This document shows positions 1 through 9,330 of a DNA stretch of 64,000 bases, piece after piece; within the stretch, counting starts at the first letter, position 1; each line of letters begins with the position of its first letter. The stretch comes from Yponomeuta sedellus. Lineage: Eukaryota > Arthropoda > Insecta > Lepidoptera > Yponomeutidae. The stretch covers positions 13,866,201 through 13,930,200 of the forward strand of contig OW203732.1 in assembly GCA_934045075.1 (NCBI GenBank). Reading direction: 5' to 3'. Under the pieces are notes generated by a model. That model ran no database searches. It was not told the DNA's origin and saw only the letters and a list, made by a program, of their open reading frames with translations. The position numbers and the translations under genes are program-made.

Positions 1-118
1 AACGGTTAGTTTACTACCCTGGGCAAAAAATTACAAAAGTTACTTTTGAAGGTACGTTCCAAAATAGGCAAACCAATTATTTTATATAAAGTCAATAATA
101 TTGATTATTAGTAATTGA

Positions 119-906
119 TTACACTATTTTTATTTTTAATGCACTAACCCGTGCTGGGCCTAATGGGCGACTCACGTCGCGTCGCGTCGCCCATTGGCTC
201 AATTGGTAGAGCGCTGGTACGGATAGCCAGAGGTTGCGGGTTCGAATCCCGGCATGGGTGAAATTTTTAGCCTCTAAATAGGTTTTTAAATTTGTTCCTT
301 AGCACGGGTTAGTGCATTAAAAATAAAAATAGTGTAATCATGTGGGTACAGTGATATCGTTCCGATGTTAAACCTAACTGCAAAGTAGGTAGTCGGGGCT
401 GTAAGTAATGCAATTTGCTTAAGTCATATGTCGCTGCCTGTACGTAATACAGAGAATATTGTAAAGAGGTTAGAAATTTCACTGATGCCGTGAGTCGCCC
501 ATTGGCTCAATTGGTAGAGCGCTGGTACGAATAGCCAGAAGTTGCGGGTTCGAATCCCGGCATGGGTGAAATTTTTAGCCTCTAAATAGGTTTTTAAATT
601 TGTTCCTTAGCACGGGTTAGTGCATTAAAAATAAAAATAGTGTAATCATGTGGGTACAGTGATATCGTTCCGATGTTAAACCTAACTGCAAAGTAGGTAG
701 TCGGGGCTGTAAGTAATGCAATTTGCTTAAGTCATATGTCGCTGCCTGTACGTAATACAGAGAATATTGTAAAGAGGTTCGAAATTTCACTGATGCCGTG
801 AGTCGCCCATTGGCTCAATTGGTAGAGCGCTGGTACGGATAGCCAGAGGTTGCGGGTTCGAATCCCGGCATGGGTGAAATTTTTAGCCTCTAAATAGGTT
901 TTTAAA
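119..906 (+). mobile_element. SINE-A, tandem multimer (three tRNA-like modules)
   Basis: Three copies of a 308-bp unit follow each other head to tail; the same motif gtcgcccattggctc starts at 186, 494 and 802. Each unit holds a tRNA-like module with a Pol III A box (TGGCTCAATTG) and a perfect B box (GGTTCGAATCC), a D stem GCTC/GAGC and an anticodon stem. The anticodon loop lacks U33 and the acceptor stem pairs imperfectly, so it is not a working tRNA gene. The left end (119-180) is an inverted piece of the unit's other end. The whole block is flanked by the 13-bp direct repeat TATTAGTAATTGA (106-118 and 907-919), so it seems to have been inserted as one piece. Units differ by only a few bases. 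Confidence 0.88.
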
Positions 907-987
907 TATTAGTAATTGAAGTTAAAATTAACTTTATAAACGAATTATTTTACATGAACTTCAAGGGACTGAACACTTAAGTATACG

Positions 988-1065
988 ATGGATGGAGTTT
1001 TAGCCTCTAAATAGGGTTTTAGAATTGTCCTTAGCACGGGTTAGTGCATTAAAAATAATATAACC
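988..1065 (+). mobile_element. SINE-A, short 5'-truncated copy
   Basis: This insert holds only the last part of SINE-A: the end of the tRNA-like module, the 'agcctctaaatagg' segment and the 'ttagcacgggttagtgcatt' end. It is flanked by the 10-bp repeat TAAGTATACG (978-987 and 1066-1075). The truncation and target-site duplication identify 'gtgcattaaaaataa...tataa' as the 3' end of the element. Confidence 0.8.
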
Positions 1066-1084
1066 TAAGTATACGGTTTTAGTT

Positions 1085-1260
1085 TCTACTCGATACTTTC
1101 ACGTGTGTCCGAAATGGTCTTGACAGACAGACGAACAAACGGACGGACGGGCAACAAAGTGGTCCTATAAATATTTTTGAATGTTTCCCGATGCTCATAC
1201 ATAGTTATATTTTAATGATCGTATAAGGGTTCCGTTTTTTGCTTTTGACGTACGAAATCC
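1085..1260 (+). repeat. Degenerate interspersed repeat with (GACA)-like core
   Basis: The motif gacagacagacgaacaaacg is followed by a 'caacaaagtggtcctataa' block and 'gggttccgttttttgc'. This combination is a familiar dispersed insect repeat end. Related traces occur near 4945-5065, 47365-47400 and 63470-63500. No TIR or target-site duplication was seen. Confidence 0.4.
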
Positions 1261-1910
1261 TAAAAGAATATTCTTTAGTATACCAAGATTAATTATGAAG
1301 AAAGATAACAATCACATTTACGTTATTCTTTCTTTTATGAAAGCTTGTCGGGAGCCTTAAAGAAGAACGAGTGTGGGTGAGAAAAGAGCGAGCACCCTTG
1401 TTATTTATGTTTTCACTTCAAGCCGTCCAAATTGTCCTTGGCAAAGTGTGCGTCGAGATCTTTTAAAACAGCAGAAAGTTCGCTCGTTATCGTGAAGAAT
1501 ATCCTTCGGAATCAGATCGAACTGAATTTATTTTATGACTCATTTTTTTTTCTTCGTGAACAGGAGGTCTGGGCTGCGGTAAAAAGCCCATTAAAAGTAT
1601 TAAAAACCAAGTTAGATGAGATTATTTCTCGTCGTTGGCGGCGAGTTTCTTTCGAAAGTATCAAACAAGACTGTTTAACTGAGCTTAAAGTATTATTTAT
1701 TTAATTTTGCGCGTTCCTAAATAAGCGTGACTAGGGGTAATGTACTTTGTAAGTTTGAGTAGGTGAACAAAATAAGTTTTGGCATCACTGACTTATCCTG
1801 TTTTTAACAGGACTTTAAAATTGTGTGCGCAATATTTGATCAACATCCTTTTCGCAGTTTATACAGAATTTTGCATAAACGCACGAACTTGATGATTATG
1901 ACGATGACAT
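1261..1910. other. No recognisable feature
   Basis: About 650 bp without a repeat I recognise. A 90-codon open frame lies at 1432-1704, but it has no good start context, motif or homology I can name, and I treat it as chance. Confidence 0.4.
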
Positions 1911-1913
1911 CAG

Positions 1914-2005
1914 TCCTTTGTATGTCCCTATTGCTGGGACACGGATATCTTCCTAAATTTCAGGAAGGTTAGGCCATACTCCACCACAGGGGCCAAGTCC
2001 GGGGT
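1914..2005 (-). mobile_element. SINE-B (5S-derived), 3' fragment
   Basis: Reverse-strand match to the tail half of SINE-B: 'tatgtcccta.tgctggga', the 'caggaaggttaggccatact' block and the 'ggccaagtccggg' block. It stops before the central region. Confidence 0.75.
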
Positions 2006-2298
2006 ACTTCACTAAAGCCAGCTTTCTAATTAACATTGCTCTCTATTTTTCCCTAAATCTCACACGGGCATGAATCTAATAGGCAGTTTAAAGTCTCAAA
2101 TTTCCCAGTTGAAGGTCAAAGGCTCTCACAGCTGGACAAATTTCTCTTGAACAGTAGACATTTGAAGTACGCACCCACGGGACGCCGCGGTTTGGACCCG
2201 ACGCGATCAAGCCGACCGCCGTTATCTCGCCCGCAGACTAACTACGTGAGAAGCAGTACTAGCCAACCGTGTCAATTTATTTATGATGATACGTGATA

Positions 2299-2650
2299 TC
2301 AACCCTTTTTATTACTGCTTTCTGCTGGGGCATGGGTCTCTTGCTGCAACGCAGGAAGTCAAGCCACCACGGGGGCCCGGGTTGGTGAAGGATTGTAAGA
2401 CAGAGGTGGGCTGAGTGTCAGAAGTTATCAAGCCGCCCATAAGACCTCTGACATGGCTTAACGACTGTCACTACACGACAGCCGGTACCTACATCTTAAC
2501 ATGCCTTACAAAGCACGGAAGCGCTCGGAAAAAATGCCACTAGCGGTAGTCACGGGACGGTCACCTATCCTGCACCTGGCTGCGCCTGTTGTTGCTTAAC
2601 TCAAGTCACTTATTCCAATCAATCTGTTCGACTAGGCCACGAGCGTTTCA
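2299..2650 (-). mobile_element. SINE-B (5S-derived), nearly full length
   Basis: Reading on the minus strand, the head (2650 down to about 2560) contains the 'gcgctcgtggcc' start, the 5S-like 'ttaagcaac' box and the altered 'gggatgggtgaccgt'-like C-box region. The body then holds the 'cgctcggaaa'/'gcacgttaag' blocks and the tail. It is diverged from the copy at 12581. Confidence 0.82.
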
Positions 2651-2941
2651 ACTAACAAGCAACAAGCGCCTGTATTGTTCATCTGTAACTTATCTGTTCC
2701 ATCGCAAGAATCTACCACCGTTATCCGTCCCGACGGAATGGTATGTGGATTTCTCAACTTCTCTAATGGTCTCCTTGCTAGAAATTGAGATTTTAGGGTT
2801 CACAGAAATACAATTCGTATTGAAAAGACTATAGCCTAAGCGGTAGCCTCAGTAATTTTTAAAGATTTTACAAAAGGCACAATATTTTCTATATACTTAC
2901 TTCTAGAAAATTTTTGAACTAAAACTTTCGTAAGCACAACA

Positions 2942-3004
2942 CATTGTAGACTTTTAGTCCGAATCTACTTACGGGTGTTGTTATATCGGAAGAGTCCGGC
3001 CAGG
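2942..3004 (+). repeat. Fragment of unnamed repeat L
   Basis: About 60 bp ('gtagacttttagtccgaat' onward) closely matches 44079-44140, the left part of the element that interrupts SINE-A at 44 kb. Only this end is present here. Confidence 0.65.
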
Positions 3005-3029
3005 AATTCTAGAAAATTGTTCAAAATTG

Positions 3030-3118
3030 GGACCCCTGGTGGAGAATGGCCTATAGCTTCCTCAGGGTAGATACCTGTGCCCCTCGGTGGGGGAACATAA
3101 TGGGTTGCTGATGATTAT
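3030..3118 (+). mobile_element. SINE-B, 3' tail of the 'tgatgatgat' subfamily
   Basis: Matches the tail 'cctcggtggggacataatgg' and 'gttgatgatgat' seen also at 39331, 49320 and 53265. It is a truncated copy. Confidence 0.65.
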
Positions 3119-3228
3119 AATGAATATGATGACCCATAAGAAAAATAAAATAGGTACCTAATACAGCAAAATTACTAAAACAGGCAACGCTTCAAACTAA
3201 TTCAGTGTTTAGGCCTAGACCTGCCTAG

Positions 3229-3591
3229 ACATGTCTCAGACAAATGCTGGGGGTATTCTGGCCACAAAGAATCCGGAACCAGGACCTCTGGAAGTGTACC
3301 AATCAGATACCAGTCTATCTAAAAATCCTGGACAGAATATGGCGCTGGATAGGACATACACTATACCGCGACAAGAGATGCCTGACCAGACAAGCACTTA
3401 CGTACACCCCCTTGGGCAACCGAAAGAGGGGGCTGCTCCAAGGTCCACTTGGAAAAGATCAATAGACCAAGAGACCAAGTCGATCGGCCCGAACTGGAAG
3501 CTGCCGCAAACCACCATCAGAAGTGGAAATTTGTGGTTAAGACCCTATGGGACTCCCCTAGGAGTTAAAGGACCGAAGAAAAAGACGAAGA
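3229..3591 (+). pseudogene. Decayed non-LTR retrotransposon C-terminus (frameshifted)
   Basis: The conceptual translation matches the C-terminal tail typical of insect LINE endonuclease-reverse transcriptases: 'CLRQMLGVFWPQRIRNQDLW', then 'WRWIGHTLYR', 'TRQALTYTPLGNRKRG', and 'RSTWKRSIDQETKSIG' near the end. The parts lie in three reading frames: 3229 to about 3430, then a shift, then another shift near 3500 before 'LEAAANHHQKWKFVVK'. No RT catalytic domain is present, so this is a 5'-truncated, inactive copy. The family assignment rests on remembered motif style. Confidence 0.75.
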
Positions 3592-3939
3592 CTTAGACCT
3601 AGACCTACACGTTTAAAAATCCCTACCACGATTTAGTAATATTGACCCGACTTACGACATTAAAAATCAATAAGTCATTTACTTCACTCCTTAATTAGGC
3701 AAAACATTTTGCACCTTTATGATAAACTCGTGAGCTTCTTATTTCATCACAGAACACTCACTCGGCAACAGGCCAACCCAAAATGACTCTTATTGCGTCA
3801 CAAATAAGAGAGAATACCGTATAAAGTGTTTGCGTGTACCGCTGACTGTACACCGTGGTACCTCTAGATACAGTGCTCACAACGTCTCTACGAAATGTTG
3901 TGTAATAAAATTTTCACTTTGCCAAGGTTCGGACCCTTT

Positions 3940-4268
3940 TGGTACAAAGTTGTGACCTTTCTTTGCGAATAACGTATTCCAAGATAGAGAAGAAGATTTT
4001 GGGTGAAGTAAGAAAGATTGACGAAATATATCGAGCAAATATAGGCAGGGTCGGTAAGGGACGTCTCAGACGGACATACATTGATCAAGTATGACACACA
4101 TTGATATTTGAGCTTCTGAAAGTAAGACCAGCTACTAGTCTTCAAGTTATGGTCAAATAGCAAAAAAAAAAGAAATCGCCGTGAATATTGATGAAGTGAA
4201 AAAGCTCTGTCAGGGTCGTGGCAAATGGCAAATCCTTGTCTCTGTCTACCCTTCTGAGATGCAGGCGT
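3940..4268 (+). pseudogene. Decayed LINE C-terminus, same family as 25680-26153
   Basis: Scattered blocks match the copy at 25893-26153: 'GKGRLRRTYIDQ' around 4045-4095, and 'VNIDEVKKLCQGRGKWQILV' then 'SVYPSEMQA' and a stop at 4175-4268. The middle is disrupted and carries stops. The 3' end 'caggcgtgagttta' is shared by both copies. Confidence 0.72.
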
Positions 4269-4482
4269 GAGTTTAAGTAATGCTGCTTGCGAAATGAGCT
4301 AGAATTTTGTTTTTGCCTTACCTCTTGAATATTTTTGATTTACATTTCTGGTACCATTATCTTGCCTAGCAGATTGATTATCTTATTAATCAGATATTTA
4401 TTAATACGGCCCTAATCAAAATAACTTATAGCCATGTAAGTATATTTCTTTATGATAATTTTATGTCACGCTTACTGTAAAG

Positions 4483-4645
4483 GAAAACATCGTGATGAAA
4501 CCTGAGTGACTGAGGTGTTCTAATACCTTAGCGCTTGAAATTGCCAATCTGCGGTGGGCACGCGTGGTAAATATGTATATACTGTGTCTCTCTCTCTCTC
4601 TCTTTTTGAGAAGGCATGTGCCCTGCTGTGTGACGTTTATACTGG
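4483..4645 (+). mobile_element. SINE-C fragment
   Basis: Contains 'aaacatcgtgatgaaacctg', 'ctgaggtgttctaatacctt', 'cagcgcttgaaattgcc', 'gcggtgggcacgcgtgg' and a (TC)n-expanded 'ctctctgagaa' followed by 'gccctgc'. This is the widespread lepidopteran SINE body ending in the 'ccctgcagtgggac' tail. The head is missing. Confidence 0.72.
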
Positions 4646-4939
4646 TAGTCTAAATAAAAAAAATATTTCCAATTCGAAGCAAGATCAAACCTTAATTATG
4701 TGTGTTCTCCAATTGGCAAAGTTTCATCGTGACATCGCGATGATGTAGTTAAAAAATGATGTCCAATCCAACGATATCCCACACTATGATGTAGGCGAGA
4801 AAAAAATGCATCCCTAATTTATATGTGGGGGAGGTAATCTAAAATTTTTCATTTTTATGATTTTAGCTTTACCGTTTTCTCGGCGTGATAATTACGTAAA
4901 TTGATACCAAATTCCAGCTTTCTATAACTTCTAGTATGT

Positions 4940-5065
4940 GTACTAAGCCGTGCATAGACGGACAGACAAATAGACAGTTAGACGGACATGGCGACACTCG
5001 TTGACTACGGAACGCCAAAAAGTAGGTTTCTTTTTCCATTAAAGGTGCACCTGACGGAGCCCCTT
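4940..5065 (+). repeat. Degenerate interspersed repeat with (GACA)-like core
   Basis: 'gacggacagacaaatagacag' followed by 'cgttgactacggaacgcc' resembles the repeat at 1085-1260 and is strongly diverged. Confidence 0.35.
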
Positions 5066-5089
5066 AACAAATAAAGTAATCATATTATT

Positions 5090-5275
5090 GGTTGGTGGAG
5101 GATTGTAAGACTGGCGGGCCTTACTGTCAGAAGTTATTAAGGCCTCTCAAATGGCTTAACGACTGCCATTACATGACAGCCGGCACCAACGGCTTAACGT
5201 ACCTTGAGAAGCACGGAAGCGCTCGGAAAAAATGCCACTAGCGGCATGGGACGGTCCCGTACCCATCCTCACCTA
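5090..5275 (-). mobile_element. SINE-B, central fragment
   Basis: Minus-strand copy of the SINE-B middle: 'ggattgtaagac', 'ccttactgtcagaagttatt', 'acatgacagccggcaccaac', 'gcacggaagcgctcgg' and 'gccactagcgg'. Both the tail and the 5S-like head are lost or degraded. Confidence 0.75.
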
Positions 5276-5339
5276 TATCATAATATTTTTTTGCGGAAAC
5301 CTGAATTATTCTTACTGAAATTTTCCTTGATTAAGGATC

Positions 5340-5460
5340 TTCTTCTTCCTGTGCTTCTCCACTAATGGAGACTGGCCATCAGCTTTCCATATTTTTCTTT
5401 GTTTCTTACCAAGCGAAACAGAGCTTCGGCACTGGCTAAATCGGTCGATTCCCAATAAAA
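5340..5460 (-). repeat. LINE 3'-region relic
   Basis: 'tcttcttcctgtgcttctcc' and 'ggcactggctaaatcggtcg' resemble the degraded repeat at 30725-30860 ('cttcttcttcttatggtgct'). Probably an old retroelement 3' end on the minus strand; no coding motif survives. Confidence 0.3.
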
Positions 5461-5821
5461 AAATATTCTTCTCTTCTTTCTGAGCCACGACTTATCTTCT
5501 TCTCCAAACAAACCTCTTTTCCGTAGTCTTGTCTATCATAATAACTGAAAGAAGTCAATAATCCAGAAAGACGCTGAAAAAATAAAGACAGAAACTTTCA
5601 AGTTGAAATAGTACAAGCCCGACTAAGCTTAGGTAATGTACAAAATAATTTGTAAGGCTCAGTGACGACGCGTGGCGTAATGCCCCCTTAGAGGGTAGCC
5701 ACACGGGCGTTGTCAATGCGTTGCGTTGGCGCTGCCAGTGGCGGCGCAAGACCTAAATTTGATGTAGGCAAGGCAGATTTCACAAGGCCCTGCTCTGTGG
5801 CGACCTGAAGACGGATTTTAT

Positions 5822-6048
5822 AAAATAACTAGCGACCCGCCCCGGCTTCGCACGGGTGCAAATAACAGTAGGTATTTATCCACTATTTAATGGATGTTAT
5901 TATACACAATTATAAACTTTTCTCTTCAATCACTCTCTCTATTAAAAAAACCGCGTCAAAATCCGTTGCATAGTTTTAAAGATTTAAGCATACAGGTATA
6001 TATGGACAGAGAATGGGCTTTGTTTTATACTATGTAGTGATAGTGATT
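5822..6048 (+). mobile_element. Widespread short non-autonomous element (cggcttcgcacgggtgcaa type)
   Basis: Begins 'actagcgacccgccccggct' and ends 'ttttatactatgtagtgata'. It has the internal 'ccgcgtcaaaatccgttgca' and 'agttttaaagatttaagcat' blocks. I recognise this block order as a short repeat found in many insect genomes. Its class (MITE, SINE or Helitron-like) cannot be decided here. Confidence 0.65.
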
Positions 6049-6657
6049 AATAAAAAAAAGAAACAACTGCCAAGTATTTATTAATGAAAATACAAATCAG
6101 ATTAATATTAATGAAAGATTACAAATCGTAAATATATAGGTGGAGATGACAATACCATTAAATTAAATATCGGCTTTCAAAAGATGCTTCCAGTCGAAAA
6201 AAAAAAACAATTAATTCAATTCCATTAAAAAAAAATGCCTAAATAGTACTGAGGATTATTCTGCCAGTGATATTTATGCAATCAGGACATAATTTTACAT
6301 TTTAAATATTTTTTCGTGCTGTACAAGGTACCACCATAGGGGTCAAGGATCGGTAAAATATCATGTTCAACTATTTTAAAATATGGAAATTTTCTGATTT
6401 CTCGATTCAGTGATGATTATTTTTTAGAGGGATATTGCGTAATTGCGCCAAAAAATTATGTTCGTCACTTAAAACCGTGTTATTGCTTAATTTTGTGTCT
6501 GATTATAGCTGAATTTGTTTGGAAAGAAAAAAAAAAATATTTTTTTAATAACATTAATAATTAGTCATAAAGAAGTTATATTTAACAGTGCATCCAATGT
6601 TTGCAGTTATTGCCTTACTGTCATCTCCACCTCACATACATTTACTAAACTGTATTT

Positions 6658-7600
6658 TTAAAAATATTTATATTTCTTTATTAAAGGAACAGAAATTTTT
6701 AATTTCCTACTTTTAACTTTACTAAACTCCTTAATTATTGTATCGTAACTCAGCCTAGGCCATATCTGATTCAATAGATGCAGTTCTTTCAGCTTTTTTT
6801 TTCGCTGATCCAGACTCCGTAACATCGTATCTGTAACCTGTAAACAAAAGCAATAGTTAACATTTTCATCTACCTAATATTGTAAAAGCTAAATTTAAAT
6901 TAGTTTTCAAACTAAAATCTTTAAGATAGCTCTTACTACCAACTAGTTACACTATTTTTATTTTTAATGCACTAACCCGTGCTAAGGAACAAATTTAAAA
7001 ACCTATTTAGAGGCTAAACATTTCACCGGGTTGCGGTTCGAATCCCGGCATGGGTGAAATTTTTAGCCTCTAAATAGGTTTTTAAATTTGTTCCTTAGCA
7101 CGGGTTAGTGCATTAAAAATAAAAATAGTGTTATCATGTGGGTACAGTGATATCGTTCCGATGTTAAACCTAACTGCAAAGTAGGTGGTCGGGGCTGTAA
7201 GTAATGCAATTTGCTTAAGTCAGATGTCGCTGCCTGTACGTAATACAGAGAATATTGTAAAGAGGTTCGAAATTTCACTGATGCCGTGAGTCACCCATTG
7301 GCTCAATTGGTAGAGCGCTGGTACGGATAGCCAGAGGTTGCGGGTTCGAATCCCGGCATGGGTGAAATTTTTAGCGTCTAAATCAAAAGGTTTTTAAATA
7401 CCAACTAGTTTTTAAAACTTAAAAATTCTATACGTTTTTACCGTCTAAGTCGGTTTCTTCGTTAAATTGGTTTCCTTCAAAAGATATTATAGAGCGTATA
7501 ATTTTATAAACAAGTAATTACTGCGTTATTTATTTATTACTAAATAATTATTTCTTACCTTATGATGAGTACAGGTACACACACACCTGGTGTTACACAT
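6658..7600 (-). CDS. Candidate small two-exon gene (hypothetical)
   Basis: On the minus strand an ATG at 7598-7600 opens a 14-codon exon (MCNTRCVCTCTHHK) ending at 7559 before a strong donor, AAG|gtaaga. A pyrimidine-rich acceptor, tttgtttacag, ends at 6838. Joining them keeps the frame into a 59-codon exon (6658-6837) rich in Lys and Leu, ending in TAA, with aataaa-like signals beyond. The predicted 73-residue product has a Cys-rich start and a basic tail and matches no family I know. A second frame of the terminal exon is also open for 27 codons (ending SIESDMA) and could instead be the C-terminus of a larger gene. The intron holds SINE-A (6949-7398). Weak evidence: splice signals and open frames only. 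Confidence 0.22.
6949..7398 (-). mobile_element. SINE-A with inverted 5' part
   Basis: Flanked by the 12-bp duplication TACCAACTAGTT (6937-6948 and 7399-7410). The left part is the 3' end of the element in minus orientation ('tttttaatgcactaacccgt', 'cctatttagaggct'). From about 7030 the orientation flips, and a full unit with 'catgtgggtacagtgatatc' and a tRNA-like module (about 7300-7365) runs on the plus strand. A partial tRNA 3' half lies at 7029-7055. This is the structure expected of a twin-primed retrotransposition. Confidence 0.85.
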
Positions 7601-7610
7601 TACAAAGAAA

Positions 7611-9040
7611 ACAAAAACCATTTATTAAGTTATTGTTTTTTAATTTCGGCTCAGTTTACAAAGGCAATCAATATACCTACACACTATCTATTTATTCACT
7701 AAATATTATTAAAACATTGAACACACTATTCTTATAAAAATAGGTACGTACAGTCATAAAAACAAACAATATTGAATAACACAATTAGGTTTCTGTTCTT
7801 ATGCACCTAGCGGCTGCGTTGCGTACTTTGCTCAGAACAATAACATTATTCTGAGGAACATTGATTTGATTGATTGTCTTCCTAGTAAAGAAAGTAAACA
7901 AATAAAACAAGGGATTCCCCGCACTGGTGGGCGGTGGCAAGGATTTATTCGCGATCTCAGAAAAAGGACTCTTATTCTGAGTTCGCGATACTTACGCAAC
8001 GTAAGCAAATGTTGCCGGACTAAAAAACATATTTCACGTTAAAATTAATTTACATATTTTTTTATTTTACTCTCGATTTGAAGCAATGCATAAAAATTGT
8101 TGAGGCGCGAGGCCCCTTGTACCGCGAGGCCGTAGGCGGTGGCCCACGTCGCCCACGCCTTACGCCGCCTCTGGGCGCTGCGTCGACTAAGCAAGGCCGC
8201 TTTGTAGTTCTACAATTACCAATCTGGAGGATGTCACACAAAGCCTTGAAATTCTATAATAACATTTCTGAAGATAGCGTTTCAAGAACTGTGTGAAGCG
8301 CACTTTATGCCAAAAAGGCTGCCACATATTTAAATGTAAAAGATGCCTGGATTTAATGCCAGTTTAATGCGTTCGTTTTAGATTTTAGAACAATATGTCA
8401 GTTCTCTTGATTTTATCAAAAGACTAGGTAAGTTTGGAGGTTTTTTGTCTATTGTTTTCCAAAACTACCTAGATTTTGAAATGGTCTCCTAATTACACTT
8501 GTAACGTTCTATAAATCACATGTTCTGTGTAATTTTGAATATAACACTTTGATTTGAAATGACGGACGGTGACGTAACGCACAAGAATACGAGGGAGATG
8601 AGGTAGGGAAAGGAGCTACGTTGGAACGATGGAGCGGCAGCAGCATTGCAGTATAAGTGGTTAATACAATATTAATATAGCTACAATGACGCAGCGCACG
8701 AAGTCGTGTGGTATTCACTGCGTTGAAGTTATTGCGTTGCGACGCCCGTGTGGCATCGCTCTTAGCTTTGCTTACACCATACCGTAGCAAAAAGAGACAA
8801 GTAAATTAACAAAGAAGATCATCGTACGCTCTTGAAATTCTTCTAGATTATATTTTAATTTTGTTAAGATAATGGGCTTACAGTTGTATAAGACATTATT
8901 TTTTGTGTGATTCTTAGCCCCGATTGTCCGTATGCTAACAATCTGATAATAAACAATTAAAAAAATATTCTGTTACCACAACAGATTGTTAGAATACGAG
9001 AAATCGGGGGTTAATCTGGCGTTGGCAAGATGGCAATTTT
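7611..9040. other. No recognisable gene
   Basis: Mostly AT-rich unique-looking DNA. A GC-rich island at 8095-8195 ('cgaggccgtaggcggtggcc') resembles the end of some transposon but has no partner here. A 17-bp imperfect inverted repeat lies at about 7948-7990 ('ttcgcgatctcaga'/'tctgagttcgcga'). The segment 8385-8560 shares 'agattttgaaatgg' and neighbouring words with 33040-33130. Confidence 0.4.
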
Positions 9041-9044
9041 TAAT

Positions 9045-9115
9045 CTATTCATGTTTGAGATGTATTTGCCTGGTTACCACGGCACAGGTTAGGTATCCTA
9101 GTTTCGGATAAGGAC
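9045..9115 (+). repeat. Interspersed repeat P fragment
   Basis: 'ttgcctggttaccacggca' and 'ggtatcctagtttcggata' match in inverse orientation at 48345-48410 and 58078-58140, and weakly at 55905-55945. A short dispersed repeat of unknown class. Confidence 0.45.
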
Positions 9116-9179
9116 AAATAATTGTATCCGTATTTTTAGTAACAAATTATAGTTACTAAAAATACGGTATAATACCGTT

Positions 9180-9330
9180 AAGAAAAACATCGTGATTAAA
9201 TCTGACTGTCTGAGGCGTTCAAATGCCTCAGCGCTTAAAATTGCTTAAAATTTGCGGTGGGCTCGCGTGGTTATTAATTTCATATTCTCTCTCAGAGAGA
9301 AGGCCTAACCCCAATTGAAACCGAGAAACC
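9180..9330 (+). mobile_element. SINE-C fragment
   Basis: 'aaacatcgtgattaaatctg', 'ctgaggcgttcaaatgcctc', 'gcggtgggctcgcgtgg' and 'tctctctcagagagaaggcc' are the ordered SINE-C blocks. The 'gcccagcagtgggac' end is replaced by a diverged C-rich sequence. Confidence 0.7.

Noticed and set aside
186..880. Possible tRNA gene cluster
   Set aside because: The modules have A and B boxes and arm-like stems, but the anticodon loop lacks U33, the acceptor and T stems contain mismatches, and they lie in a dispersed repeat with target-site duplications.
119..906. Possible CRISPR array
   Set aside because: The 308-bp tandem units are whole SINE copies without spacers, and the DNA is eukaryotic.
1432..1704. 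90-codon open frame as a host gene
   Set aside because: No motif, poor start context and no splice signals; this length is expected by chance several times in 64 kb.
5698..8757. A 3-kb element bounded by inverted 'gccacacgggcgt'
   Set aside because: Only about 13 bp match, flanking bases show no target-site duplication, and nothing inside supports one element.
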